From contig NZ_JAZARE010000011.1 in the NCBI RefSeq assembly GCF_036231905.1, positions 124,001 through 188,000 of the forward strand: 64,000 bases of DNA, given 5' to 3'. The stretch is from CAMLIZ01 sp036231905. GTDB taxonomy: Bacteria; Pseudomonadota; Gammaproteobacteria; Burkholderiales; Burkholderiaceae_C. The notes under the pieces are model-generated. The model searched no databases, was not told where the DNA came from, and saw only the letters and a program-made list of their open reading frames with translations. Shown piece after piece: positions 24,739-32,909 of this stretch (positions are counted from its first letter, which is position 1; every line of letters starts with the position of its first letter). The translations under genes and the position numbers were made by a program.

Positions 24739-25523
24739 CGTATGGCCTCCGGCACGCGAAAGAGGCGTTCAAAGTTGGCGCTCGTGGCCTGCGCCACCGC
24801 TTCGACCGGCAGGCCCTTGAGCTGGGCGACCTGGGCCGCCACATGCGGCACGTACGACGGGTTGTTGGTCTTGCCGCGGTAGGGCACCGGCGCCAGATAC
24901 GGGCTGTCGGTCTCGATCAGGCAGCGGTCCAGCGGCACGAAGCGGGCGACGTCGCGCAGCGCCTCGGCGGTCTTGAAAGTCAGGATGCCGGAGAAGGAGA
25001 TCATGAAGCCCAGGTCCAGCGCGGCGCGGGCCACCGCCTCGGTTTCGGTGAAGCAGTGGAAGACGCCGCCAACCTGGCCGCCGCCCTCCTCCTTCAGGAC
25101 GGCAATGGTGTCATCACTGGCGCTGCGGGTATGGATCACCAGCGGCAGGCCGGTCTGGCGCGCGGCCCGGATGTGCACCCGGAAGCGCTCACGCTGCCAT
25201 TCCATGTCGGCCACCGAGCGGCCGTTGAGCCGGTAGTAGTCCAGCCCGGTTTCACCCAGGCCCACCACCCGCGGGCGCTGCGCCAGGTCCAGCAGGGTGG
25301 CGAGGTCGGGTTCGGCCACGTCCTCGTTGTCGGGGTGCACGCCCACCGTGGCCCAGAAGTTGTCGTAGGCCATGGCCAGCCCATGCACCTCGGGAAACTC
25401 TTCCAGCGTGGTGCAGATGCACAGGGCCCGGTCCACCCGGGCCTGGGCCATGGCCGCGCGGATGGTGTCGAGCTGGCTTTTCAGCTCGGGAAACGTGAGG
25501 TGGCAATGCGAGTCGACGTACAT
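24735..25523 (-). CDS. tatD: TatD-family metal-dependent hydrolase/DNase
   Basis: 262-residue TIM-barrel hydrolase. The metal ligands are all visible: SHCHL near the N-terminus, GLGETGLDYY, VIHTRSASDD, GVFHCFTE and ETDSPYLAPVPYRGKTN. Family members are 3'-5' exonucleases with roles in DNA repair or turnover. It lies 28 bases downstream of the PilZ gene in the usual holB-pilZ-tatD order. The gene symbol marks the family, not a proven orthologue. Confidence 0.93.
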   Translation of the reverse strand: MYVDSHCHLTFPELKSQLDTIRAAMAQARVDRALCICTTLEEFPEVHGLAMAYDNFWATVGVHPDNEDVAEPDLATLLDLAQRPRVVGLGETGLDYYRLNGRSVADMEWQRERFRVHIRAARQTGLPLVIHTRSASDDTIAVLKEEGGGQVGGVFHCFTETEAVARAALDLGFMISFSGILTFKTAEALRDVARFVPLDRCLIETDSPYLAPVPYRGKTNNPSYVPHVAAQVAQLKGLPVEAVAQATSANFERLFRVPEAIR

Positions 25524-25551
25524 CCGGAGGATGTTAGCCGGGGCCTCGCTC

Positions 25552-25935
25552 TCAGATCGTCTGGGTGGGCTTGGAGGAGGAGATCGACGTGCCGAGGATC
25601 TCCTCGATCTTCAGCTTGAGCAGGCGCGTCTTTTCGTCACCGGGGAAACGCACGCCCACGCCCTGGGTGCGGCCGCCCGACGCATTGGCCGGGGTGAGCC
25701 AGGCCACCTTGCCCGCCACCGGATAGCGCTGCGGATCATCCGGCAGGGACAGCAGCAGATAGATGTCCTCGCCCAGCTTGTACTCGCGCGTGGTGGGCAC
25801 GAACAGGCCACCATCGGTGAGCAGCGGGATGTAGGCCGCATAGAGGGCGCCCTTTTCGCGGAACACCAGCTGGATGACGCTGGGCCGCGCCGGCGCTGCG
25901 GGCGTCGTCAGGTTTTTGGGGATGGGCTCGGTCAT
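25552..25935 (-). CDS. PilZ-domain protein
   Basis: 127-residue single PilZ-like domain: RPSVIQLVFREKGALYAAYI, GGLFVPTTREYKLGEDIYLL, LSLPDDPQRYPVAGKVAWLT, RTQGVGVRFPGDEK. The RxxxR c-di-GMP-binding signature is not obvious near the N-terminus, as in the PilZ (type IV pilus) subgroup that does not bind the nucleotide. Its position between holB and tatD is the standard place of pilZ in beta- and gammaproteobacteria. It is probably involved in type IV pilus biogenesis. Confidence 0.9.
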   Translation of the reverse strand: MTEPIPKNLTTPAAPARPSVIQLVFREKGALYAAYIPLLTDGGLFVPTTREYKLGEDIYLLLSLPDDPQRYPVAGKVAWLTPANASGGRTQGVGVRFPGDEKTRLLKLKIEEILGTSISSSKPTQTI

Positions 25936-25941
25936 GTCAGT

Positions 25942-26012
25942 GCCGCCCGGCCGCCCGAAGGCTCTGACGCGCCCCCTCGGGGGGCAGCGAACGAAGTGAG
26001 CGTGGGGGCTTT
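25942..26012. repeat. REP-like intergenic palindromic element
   Basis: The gap between holB and pilZ holds GCGCCCCCTCGGGGGGCAGC followed by GAACGAAGTGAGCGTGGGGG and CTTTTT. The CCCCCTCGGGGG hairpin and the outer GCCCCC/GGGGGC pairing form a nested palindrome of a kind familiar from intergenic repeats in Burkholderiales. It directly follows the holB stop and could act as a transcript-processing or attenuating hairpin. Confidence 0.6.
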
Positions 26013-26013
26013 T

Positions 26014-27045
26014 TCATCGCGTGTTGAGTGTAGCGAAGCGTTTCTGCCGCGCGTTCGCAGCCGGCGGCCAGGCGCGTGCACCTTCCAACACCAGCGACTC
26101 GATCAGCAGCGGCGCGTTCCACGGATGCTCGTCATGGCGAGCCGTGCGTGTGAGGTTTTTGGCCCAGGCGCTGAGCATGGCGAGATGAGCGCCGGCCGGC
26201 ACGCTGGCTTCGGGAAAGTAGCGCGGCGACGCGCCCAGGGCGACCAGCATCGCGTCATGGCAAAGTTTGTGCAAGGTGTCCACAACCCGGGGCACCGGCC
26301 AACCGGCCAGCGGGCGCGTGTCGCCCCGTGCCACCGCGGCCGGCACGGCCGACCAGGCGCCGGCATCCACGCCATCGGCGGCCAGCGCCGCCGCGTCCAT
26401 CGGGCGCCCGCCCGCGGCGGCGAGCAGCACGTCCGCGCCCTCCACGCCCTGTGCCTGCAGCCAGCCCAGGCTCTGCTCCGCCGGCGGCAGCGCCAGCGCC
26501 CAGCGCTGGCAGCGGCTGCGGATGGTGGGCAGCAGCAGTTCGGGGTCGGAGGCGCTGAGCACCAGGCGCACACCCTCGGGAGGTTCTTCCAGCGTCTTCA
26601 GCAGCGCGTTGGCCGAGATCGCATTCATCGCCTGCGCCGGATGGATCACGATCACCTTGGCGCGGCCACGCGAGGAGGTCTTGTGCGACCAGACGATGGC
26701 CTCGCGCACCGCTTCCACCTTGAGCTCGCGGCTGGGCTTGGCCTTCTTGCTGTCGGCGTCGCGCGTCTCGCTCTCGCCTGCCCAGCCCAAGGACTCGCGC
26801 AGTGCCTCCGGGATGAGCAGGCAGAAGTCCGGATGCGTGCGCGATTGCAGCAGCCGGCAGCTGGCGCATTCGCCACACGCCTGCAGGTCCAGCGGCGATT
26901 CGCACAACCAGGCCTGCGCCAGCGCCAGCGCGAACTCGAACTGGCCCACGCCGCTGGGGCCATGCACCAGCATGGCGTGGCCGCGCTGATGGCGCAGCGC
27001 CTCGGCCAGCGGCTGCGCGAGCCAGGGGGGCAGCGGCGCGCTCAC
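26014..27045 (-). CDS. holB: DNA polymerase III delta-prime subunit
   Basis: 343-residue clamp-loader subunit. The N-terminal AAA+ part has GPSGVGQFEFALALAQ, where the P-loop lysine is lost as usual for delta-prime. A zinc module (CGECASCRLLQSRTHPD) and the sensor region (NALLKTLEEPPEGVRLVLSA, LLPTIRSRCQRW) follow. The start is a GTG at 27045 overlapping the tmk stop (GTGA). The start is supported by the conserved PLPPWLAQPLAEAL directly after it. It is followed by a REP-like element and then the pilZ gene. Confidence 0.94.
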   Translation of the reverse strand: MSAPLPPWLAQPLAEALRHQRGHAMLVHGPSGVGQFEFALALAQAWLCESPLDLQACGECASCRLLQSRTHPDFCLLIPEALRESLGWAGESETRDADSKKAKPSRELKVEAVREAIVWSHKTSSRGRAKVIVIHPAQAMNAISANALLKTLEEPPEGVRLVLSASDPELLLPTIRSRCQRWALALPPAEQSLGWLQAQGVEGADVLLAAAGGRPMDAAALAADGVDAGAWSAVPAAVARGDTRPLAGWPVPRVVDTLHKLCHDAMLVALGASPRYFPEASVPAGAHLAMLSAWAKNLTRTARHDEHPWNAPLLIESLVLEGARAWPPAANARQKRFATLNTR

Positions 27046-27656
27046 TGCCACGGGGGTGACGCCATCACCGCGGTGATCTGGGCCCATACCGCATCGCGCG
27101 GCTGCTCGGCATCGATGCGCACCATGCGCTGCGGTGCCGCAGCGCAGCGGGCGGCATAGGCCTGGCGCACGCGCTCGAAGAAGGCCACATCCTGGCTTTC
27201 CAGCCGGTCGGGCTGGCGCGCCGCGGCCCGGCGCTGGGCGGCCACAGCCGGGCTGGCGTCGAACCACAGGGTGAGGTCGGGCTGGCGGCCTTCCTGCACC
27301 CAGGTTTCAAGCTGGCCGAGGATGCGGCGGTCGAAGCCGCGGCCACCGCCCTGGTAGGCAAAGGTGGCGTCGGTGAAGCGGTCGCACAGCACGGTGGCGC
27401 CGCGCCGCAAGGCGGGCTCGATGCACTCGCGCAAATGGTCGCGGCGGGCGGCAAACACCAGCAGGCTTTCGGTGAGCGCGTCCATGCCGGTGTGCAGGAA
27501 CAGCTCGCGGATGCGTTCGGCCAGCGGCGTGCCCCCGGGCTCGCGCGTGACCACGACCTCGTGGCCGCGCTCGCGCAGCCAGGCCGCCAGGGTGTCGATG
27601 TGCGACGACTTGCCGGCGCCGTCGATGCCTTCGAAGGTGAGGAAACGGCCGTTCAC
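27042..27656 (-). CDS. tmk: Thymidylate kinase
   Basis: 204-residue kinase converting dTMP to dTDP. P-loop FEGIDGAGKSSHIDTLAAWL, the DRX region VLCDRFTDATFAYQGGGRGF and the TREPGGTPLAERIRE motif are intact. The start is a GTG at 27656 (VNGRFLTFEG); no closer ATG fits the conserved N-terminus, and 27656 lies 7 bases after the mltG stop. Order mltG-tmk-holB is the conserved arrangement. Confidence 0.95.
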   Translation of the reverse strand: MNGRFLTFEGIDGAGKSSHIDTLAAWLRERGHEVVVTREPGGTPLAERIRELFLHTGMDALTESLLVFAARRDHLRECIEPALRRGATVLCDRFTDATFAYQGGGRGFDRRILGQLETWVQEGRQPDLTLWFDASPAVAAQRRAAARQPDRLESQDVAFFERVRQAYAARCAAAPQRMVRIDAEQPRDAVWAQITAVMASPPWQ

Positions 27657-27663
27657 TGGGAGC

Positions 27664-28662
27664 CTAGCGGGAGGCAGCGCGCTGGTATTTGTCCACCGCC
27701 CGATTATGTTCGGCCAGGTTCTCGCTGAAATGGCTGCTGCCGTCGCCGCGCGCGACGAAATACAGCGCCTTGGTGACATCCGGCTTCACGGCGGCGCGCA
27801 AGGAGGCCATGCCGGGCATGGCGATCGGCGTGGGCGGCAGCCCGGCGCGGGTGTAGGTGTTGTAGGGGCCGTCGGTGAGCAGGTCCTTCTTGCGCAGGTT
27901 GCCGTCGAAGCGCTCGCCCAGGCCGTAGATGACGCTGGGGTCGGTCTGCAAGGGCATGCCCAGGCGCAGGCGGTTGCAGAACACGCCGGCCACCATGCCG
28001 CGGTCGGTGGAGGCGCCGGTTTCCTTCTCCACGATGGAGGCCAGCACCAGGGCGTCGTCCATGCTCTTGAGCGGCGTGTCCGCGGCGCGCTGCTCCCACG
28101 CCTGCTGCAGGCGCCGCTGCAGCGCCTGGTGGGCGCGCCGCATCACGGTGAGGTCGCTCACGCCCTTGCTGTAGGCATAGGTGTCGGGGAAAAAGCGGCC
28201 TTCGGGCGACACGCCGGGCGAGCCCAGCGCCTGCATGATCTGCGCGTCGTTCATGCCCGCACTGGTCTGCTTGAGCGACTTGGCCTTGGCGAGCTCGGCG
28301 CGCCACTGGCGGAAGGTCCAACCTTCGATCAGGCGCACATGCTCCAGGGTCTCCTCGCCCTGCACCATCTTCTGCAGCAGCTGGTAGGGCGTGGTGCCCG
28401 GGCCGGCCACATAACTGCCCGCGCGGATGCGGCGCGCCTGGCCGGACCAGCGGAACCACTCATACAACCACAGGGGCGATGTCTGCACGCCGGCCTGCAC
28501 CCAGGCCTGGGCGATGTCGCGCGGCGGCGTGCCGGGCTCGATGGACACCTCGGCGGTCGGCCCCGCCAGGGGCAGCGGATGGTTGATCCACCAGGCGATC
28601 GAGCCGCCGAGCGCCAGGGCCGCGAGCAGCAGCAGCACAAGCATCCAGCGCAGCAGGCGCAT
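27664..28662 (-). CDS. mltG: Endolytic murein transglycosylase MltG
   Basis: 332-residue inner-membrane protein that cuts nascent peptidoglycan strands. One N-terminal membrane helix (MLVLLLLAALALGGSIAWWI), a LysM-like region (PYQLLQKMVQGEETLEHVRL) and the YceG catalytic domain follow, with the catalytic Glu in ALVLASIVEKETG. Other landmarks are GRFFPDTYAYSKG, QTDPSVIYGLGERFDG, YNTYTRAGLPPTPIAMPG and ALYFVARGDGSSHFSENL. It is the first gene of the minus-strand operon and diverges from ygfZ. Confidence 0.96.
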   Translation of the reverse strand: MRLLRWMLVLLLLAALALGGSIAWWINHPLPLAGPTAEVSIEPGTPPRDIAQAWVQAGVQTSPLWLYEWFRWSGQARRIRAGSYVAGPGTTPYQLLQKMVQGEETLEHVRLIEGWTFRQWRAELAKAKSLKQTSAGMNDAQIMQALGSPGVSPEGRFFPDTYAYSKGVSDLTVMRRAHQALQRRLQQAWEQRAADTPLKSMDDALVLASIVEKETGASTDRGMVAGVFCNRLRLGMPLQTDPSVIYGLGERFDGNLRKKDLLTDGPYNTYTRAGLPPTPIAMPGMASLRAAVKPDVTKALYFVARGDGSSHFSENLAEHNRAVDKYQRAASR

Positions 28663-28710
28663 CACAACCCTATCGAAGCTTCGGACATGGGGCGAAATGA
28701 TAATCGGCGC

Positions 28711-29649
28711 ATGACCAGCCCCCTTCCCCCCTCGCCCCTCGAAGGCAGCCTGCGCCTGGCCGACTGGGGCGTGATCCGCGCCCATGGGCCGGAGGCCGCC
28801 AGCTTCCTCAACAGCCAGCTGACGCAGGACATGCTCTCGCTCACCGAAACGCAGGCCCGGCTGGCGGGTTATTGCTCACCCAAGGGCCGGCTGCTGGCGA
28901 GCTTCGTGGCCTGGCGCGCCGATGCTGACACGGTGCTGCTGGCCTGCAGCGCCGACCTGCTGGCGGCCACGCTCAAGCGGCTGTCGATGTTCGTGCTGCG
29001 CGCCAAGGTGAAGCTGAGCGACGCGAGCACGGAGCTGGCCGTGCGCGGCCTGGCCGGTGCCGCCGCCACCCATGCGCTGGGCGAGCACGCGCCGCCGGCG
29101 GCGTGGCGGGTGGGCCGGGTGGGCACCGCGCAGGTGGTGCGCCTGCCGGACGCGCAGGGCGTACAGCGTTACCTGTGGTGCGGGCCCGAGGCCGCGGTGG
29201 CGCCCGAGCTGGGGCCTTTGCCACCCGATGCCTGGGCCTGGCTGGAAGTGCAGAGCGGCGTGCCGCGCCTGACGGCGGCCACGGTGGAGCAGTTCGTGCC
29301 ACAGATGGTGAACCTGGAGGCGCTGGAGGGGGTGAACTTCCGCAAGGGCTGTTATCCCGGCCAGGAGGTGGTGGCGCGCAGCCAGTACCGCGGCACGCTC
29401 AAGCGGCGCAGCTTCCTCTTCGAGGCGGACGGCCCCGCCCGGCCCGGCCAGGAGGTGTTCCACAGCGCCGACCCCGCCCAGCCCGCCGGCATGGTGGTGA
29501 ACGCCGCCTCGCTGGACGGCGGCCATGCGGCACTGGTGGAGATCAAGCTCTCTGCGCTGGACACCGGCAGCCTGCACCTGGGCGCGGCCGATGGCCCGAT
29601 GCTGCGGCGCCAACAATTGCCGTATGCCCTGCCGCAGGGCGCGGACTGA
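28711..29649 (+). CDS. ygfZ: YgfZ-type folate-binding protein (iron-sulfur cluster maintenance)
   Basis: 312-residue GcvT-like protein. The defining motif KGCYPGQEVVARSQYRG is present in the C-terminal half. N-terminal landmarks are LNSQLTQDMLSL and GYCSPKGRLLASF, which form the folate-binding region. The family acts with tetrahydrofolate in repair or assembly of some Fe-S enzymes. It is divergent from mltG with 48 bases between the starts, a common pairing. Confidence 0.94.
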   Translation: MTSPLPPSPLEGSLRLADWGVIRAHGPEAASFLNSQLTQDMLSLTETQARLAGYCSPKGRLLASFVAWRADADTVLLACSADLLAATLKRLSMFVLRAKVKLSDASTELAVRGLAGAAATHALGEHAPPAAWRVGRVGTAQVVRLPDAQGVQRYLWCGPEAAVAPELGPLPPDAWAWLEVQSGVPRLTAATVEQFVPQMVNLEALEGVNFRKGCYPGQEVVARSQYRGTLKRRSFLFEADGPARPGQEVFHSADPAQPAGMVVNAASLDGGHAALVEIKLSALDTGSLHLGAADGPMLRRQQLPYALPQGAD

Positions 29650-29676
29650 CGCCCGCTCTGCCAACACCGTCACGCC

Positions 29677-29994
29677 ATGCCCAGCGGCCAGCGCCGGCTG
29701 TTCATCTACTATCGGCTCGCCGAGCGCGACCTGGCCCCAGCGTGCACCGCGGCCCGGCATGCGCAGGCTGCCCTGTGCGCGCGGCACGCGGGCCTGGTGG
29801 CAGCACTGCTGCGGCGCCCCGAGGCGTCCGTCGACGGGCTGCACACGGTGATGGAGACGTATGTGATGGACGCGCAGTTCAACCCCGCCGGCATCGATGC
29901 CGCGCTGCAGGACATGATCGACACCGAACTCGCTGCCGCCTTGCGGCCCTGGCTTGCGGCGCAAACGCGCCATGTGGAAGTGTTTGTGGAATGA
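29677..29994 (+). CDS. DUF4936-like small protein
   Basis: 105-residue protein: LFIYYRLAERDLAPACTAAR at the N-terminus, TVMETYVMDAQF in the middle and ARHGxx-free but AQTRHVEVFVE at the end. The pattern resembles DUF4936 proteins, which often follow ygfZ in Burkholderiales. It may have a dimeric alpha/beta-barrel (antibiotic-biosynthesis-monooxygenase-like) fold. It starts 27 bases after ygfZ and is probably co-transcribed. Function unknown. Confidence 0.75.
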   Translation: MPSGQRRLFIYYRLAERDLAPACTAARHAQAALCARHAGLVAALLRRPEASVDGLHTVMETYVMDAQFNPAGIDAALQDMIDTELAAALRPWLAAQTRHVEVFVE

Positions 29995-30049
29995 CTCGCG
30001 TGCAGTCCCCCCGTGATGGCGCAGCCGCTGCAGCGGCCTGGAGTACGGC

Positions 30050-31006
30050 ATGTGCCTGGTAGCGCTGGCGATCGACCAGAGTTCGCGCTTTCCGCTGGTG
30101 CTGGCGGCCAACCGCGACGAATTCTTCCAGCGTGCCACCGCGCGCCTGAGCTGGTGGTCACCCGGTGGTGGTGCACCCGACATCCTGGGCGGGCGCGACC
30201 TGGAAGCGGGCGGCACCTGGCTCGGCCTCACCGCCGCCGGCCGATTGGGCCTGCTGACCAATGTGCGCCGCCCATCGGCGGTGGACCCGCATGCGCCCAG
30301 CCGCGGCGCGATCGTGCCGTTGTGGCTGCGCGGCGACCTGCCGCCCGACCGCTTCTGGATGCAGGTGGCGCTGTCGGGCCACAACCCGTTCAACGTGATC
30401 GCGGCGGATTTCCGGCGCGGCGAGTGTTACTGGGCCAGCAGCGAAGTGCCGGCGCCGCGCCGCCTGGAACGGGGGCTGTACGGCTTGTCCAACGCGTCGC
30501 TGGACACACCCTGGCCCAAGGTGGAACGGCTCAAGGGCAGCATGCGCGATGCACTGGCGCTGTCCACCTCCACCGATGAGCTCTCGTCGCACCTGTTCGA
30601 CGCGCTGGCAGACCGCACCTTCGCGCCCGACCCCGACCTGCCGCAGACCGGCGTGCCGCTGGAGCTGGAGCGCCAGTTGTCGTCGGCCTTCATCCTGTCG
30701 CCCGACCAGCGCTACGGCACCCGCTGCTCCACCCTGGTGGTGACCGAGCGGGTCAACAAGCGGCTGGTGACGCATGTGCTGGAGCGCAGCTTCACCGCCA
30801 GCTCGCGCGTGGCGCTGCTGCGCCGCTCCAGCCTGCAGGACTGGCCGCCCCGCTACACGGTGGAGGGCCCGGCCGAAGTGGCCGTGCAGGCCCCGGTGTC
30901 CGAGAGCGAGGAAACAGGCAGCGACGAGCTGAGCGCCGTGCTCAAGCGTGGCCGCGCCCGCGGCCTGCTCAAGCCTGCCGTGCCGCGGCGGCGCGCCCGA
31001 GCCTGA
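30050..31006 (+). CDS. NRDE-family protein (TANGO2-like)
   Basis: 318-residue protein with Cys2 next to the start (MCLVALAI) and the family-naming motif VLAANRDEFFQR, then DILGGRDLEAGGTWLGLTAA, VRRPSAVDPHAPSRGAIVPL and RYGTRCSTLVVT near the C-terminus. Architecture resembles Ntn-type hydrolases, but the bacterial role is not settled; eukaryotic TANGO2 is linked to lipid and haem handling. It is the third gene of the ygfZ transcript. Confidence 0.9.
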   Translation: MCLVALAIDQSSRFPLVLAANRDEFFQRATARLSWWSPGGGAPDILGGRDLEAGGTWLGLTAAGRLGLLTNVRRPSAVDPHAPSRGAIVPLWLRGDLPPDRFWMQVALSGHNPFNVIAADFRRGECYWASSEVPAPRRLERGLYGLSNASLDTPWPKVERLKGSMRDALALSTSTDELSSHLFDALADRTFAPDPDLPQTGVPLELERQLSSAFILSPDQRYGTRCSTLVVTERVNKRLVTHVLERSFTASSRVALLRRSSLQDWPPRYTVEGPAEVAVQAPVSESEETGSDELSAVLKRGRARGLLKPAVPRRRARA

Positions 31007-31017
31007 GCACCCGCGCG

Positions 31018-31881
31018 CTACAGCGCGCGCACCATCTCCACATGCGTGATCCCGGCCTCGTCGAAGGCGGGTCCACGCTCCACGAAGCCGGCGCGGCTGT
31101 AGAACGGCGCCGCACTCATCTGCGCATGCAGCACCGCCTCGCGGAAGCCTTGGGTGCGGGCGGCGTCCATCAGCGCGTCCAGCACCGCACGGCCGACCCG
31201 GCTGCCGCGCATGGTCTGGCTCACCGCCATGCGGCCGATCTTGGCCACGCCGGGCACGTGTTCGAGCAGCCGGCCGGTGGCCAGCGGCACGCCGAAGCGG
31301 TTGTAGGCCACCGCATGGGTGCAGCTCGGGTCCGCACCATCCCATTCCATCTCGGCCGGGATCTTCTGCTCGTCCACGAACACCGCGCGGCGGATCTGCT
31401 GCGCGTCGCCGCCCAGCTCGTCCCAGCCGCCCACGCGCACCTCCACCATCGTCTTGCCGGCCTCGAAGCCCTGCAGCACGTCGCGCAGCTCCTGCGGCAC
31501 CGGCCGGGAGGTCTGCGTGTGCGGGTCGGCGAACACGTAGACCAGCTCGCCGCTGACCAGCAGGTCCTCGCCGCGGAACACGGCCGCGCCGAAGTTCATC
31601 GATGAATTGCCGATGCGCGCGCAGCGGATGCCCACGTCCAGCACGTCGTCGTAGCGGGCGGAGCTTTCGTATTCCAGCGTGGCCTTGCGCACGAACAGGT
31701 CGCCGCCCAGGTACTCCATGGTCTGCGCGTAGGGCAGCGCCATGGCGCGCCAGTAGCCGGCCACCGCGTTGTCGAAATAGGCGAGGTAGTGGCCGTTGAA
31801 AACGATCTTCTGCATGTCCACTTCCACCCAGCGCACGCGCTGGCGGTCGAGGAAACGGAAGTCCTTGCGGCGAATGCTCAT
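31018..31881 (-). CDS. Hotdog thioesterase fused to GNAT acetyltransferase
   Basis: 287-residue two-domain protein. Residues about 8-135 are a YbgC-type 4HBT hotdog thioesterase (RVRWVEVDMQKIVFNGHYLA with the catalytic Asp replaced by the VDMQKIVFNGHY context, then LEYESSARYDDVLDVGIRCA). Residues about 145-287 are a GNAT domain with the acetyl-CoA-binding loop SQTMRGSRVGRAVLDALM and AQMSAAPFYSRAGF. It overlaps the upstream hydrolase gene by 4 bases (ATGA). Both domains use CoA esters. The fusion is known in Burkholderiales; substrates are unknown. Confidence 0.9.
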   Translation of the reverse strand: MSIRRKDFRFLDRQRVRWVEVDMQKIVFNGHYLAYFDNAVAGYWRAMALPYAQTMEYLGGDLFVRKATLEYESSARYDDVLDVGIRCARIGNSSMNFGAAVFRGEDLLVSGELVYVFADPHTQTSRPVPQELRDVLQGFEAGKTMVEVRVGGWDELGGDAQQIRRAVFVDEQKIPAEMEWDGADPSCTHAVAYNRFGVPLATGRLLEHVPGVAKIGRMAVSQTMRGSRVGRAVLDALMDAARTQGFREAVLHAQMSAAPFYSRAGFVERGPAFDEAGITHVEMVRAL

Positions 31882-32798
31882 GAGGGGGTGTTCCAGGCTT
31901 GGCGCAGCGCCTGGGCAGCGGCCTGCTGGGCCTGGCCTGCCTCGGGAATCGCGCGCCCCATCTTGATGAAATCGTGCACCAGGCCGCGGTACAGCTCAAG
32001 CTGTACCGGCACGCCTTCCATGCGCAGCCGGTCCGCATAGGCCAGGCCTTCGTCGACCAGCGGATCGCATTCGGCCAGGATCACGCAGGCCGGTGCAGCG
32101 CCGTGCAGGTCCTCGGCCAGCAGCGGCGCGAAGCGCCAGTCGGTGCGATCGGCCTCGCTGATGTATTGGCGGAAGAACCACTCGATGCTCACGGCATCGA
32201 GCAGATAACCTTCGGCAAAACGCTGGTGCGACGGTGTATCGGCATGCGCGGCGGTGCCGGGGGTGATGAGCAGCTGCAAGGCCAGCGGCAGGCCGAGGTC
32301 GCGCGCATGCAGGGCGCACACGGCCGCCAAGGTGCCACCGGCGGAATCGCCGCCCACCGCCAGGCGCGTGCCGTCCAGGCCGAGGGAAGCGCCCTGCTCC
32401 GCCAGCCAGCGCATCGCCGCCCAGCTGTCGTCCACGGCGGTGGGGAAGCGGTGTTCGGGTGCCAGCCGGTAGTCCAGCGCCACCACCGCGCCCCCGCTGC
32501 GCAGGGCGAGCTGCCGGCACAGGCTGTCATGGGTTTCCAGGCCGCCGATGGTGAAGCCGCCGCCATGCAGGTACAGCAGCACCGGCAGTGCCGCGGCCGC
32601 CGAACTGGCATACAGACGAGCAGCCAGCGGTGCGCCATCGGGGGCCGGCATGCTGAAGTCCTGCACCCGCGCCAGCGGCGCACGTGGCGGCTCCAGCACC
32701 TCGGCGGCCTTGACGTAGGCCTCGCGCGCCGCCTGCGGCGTCATCGCATGGAAGGGTGGTCGGTTGGCGCGGCGGATGCGCTCGAGCACGCCGCGCAT
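31878..32798 (-). CDS. Alpha/beta hydrolase of the hormone-sensitive-lipase family
   Basis: 306-residue carboxylesterase. The oxyanion motif LLYLHGGGFTIGG, nucleophile Ser in GGDSAGGTLAAV, Asp in AECDPLVDEG and His in YRGLVHDFIKMGRAI complete the HSL (type IV esterase) set. It begins MRGVLERIRRANRPPFHAMT; a TTG at 32825 would add nine residues and also fits the family N-terminus. No signal peptide. It is upstream of and coupled to the thioesterase-GNAT gene and diverges from the alcohol dehydrogenase gene. Confidence 0.93.
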   Translation of the reverse strand: MRGVLERIRRANRPPFHAMTPQAAREAYVKAAEVLEPPRAPLARVQDFSMPAPDGAPLAARLYASSAAAALPVLLYLHGGGFTIGGLETHDSLCRQLALRSGGAVVALDYRLAPEHRFPTAVDDSWAAMRWLAEQGASLGLDGTRLAVGGDSAGGTLAAVCALHARDLGLPLALQLLITPGTAAHADTPSHQRFAEGYLLDAVSIEWFFRQYISEADRTDWRFAPLLAEDLHGAAPACVILAECDPLVDEGLAYADRLRMEGVPVQLELYRGLVHDFIKMGRAIPEAGQAQQAAAQALRQAWNTPS

Positions 32799-32909
32799 CT
32801 GCGGGGTCAGAAAAGGTGTAGCCAAGGTGACAGGGCAACGCGGGGTGAGCCCGCATGGTCGCGCGAGTGTGCCAGAGCCATACTGGAGCCGCGTTTCACG
32901 AGCACAGCC

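Noticed and set aside
31007..31030. GCGCGCT-AC-AGCGCGC palindrome as terminator between convergent genes
   Set aside because: No T-run follows and the loop is too short; it also overlaps the stop codon of the thioesterase gene.
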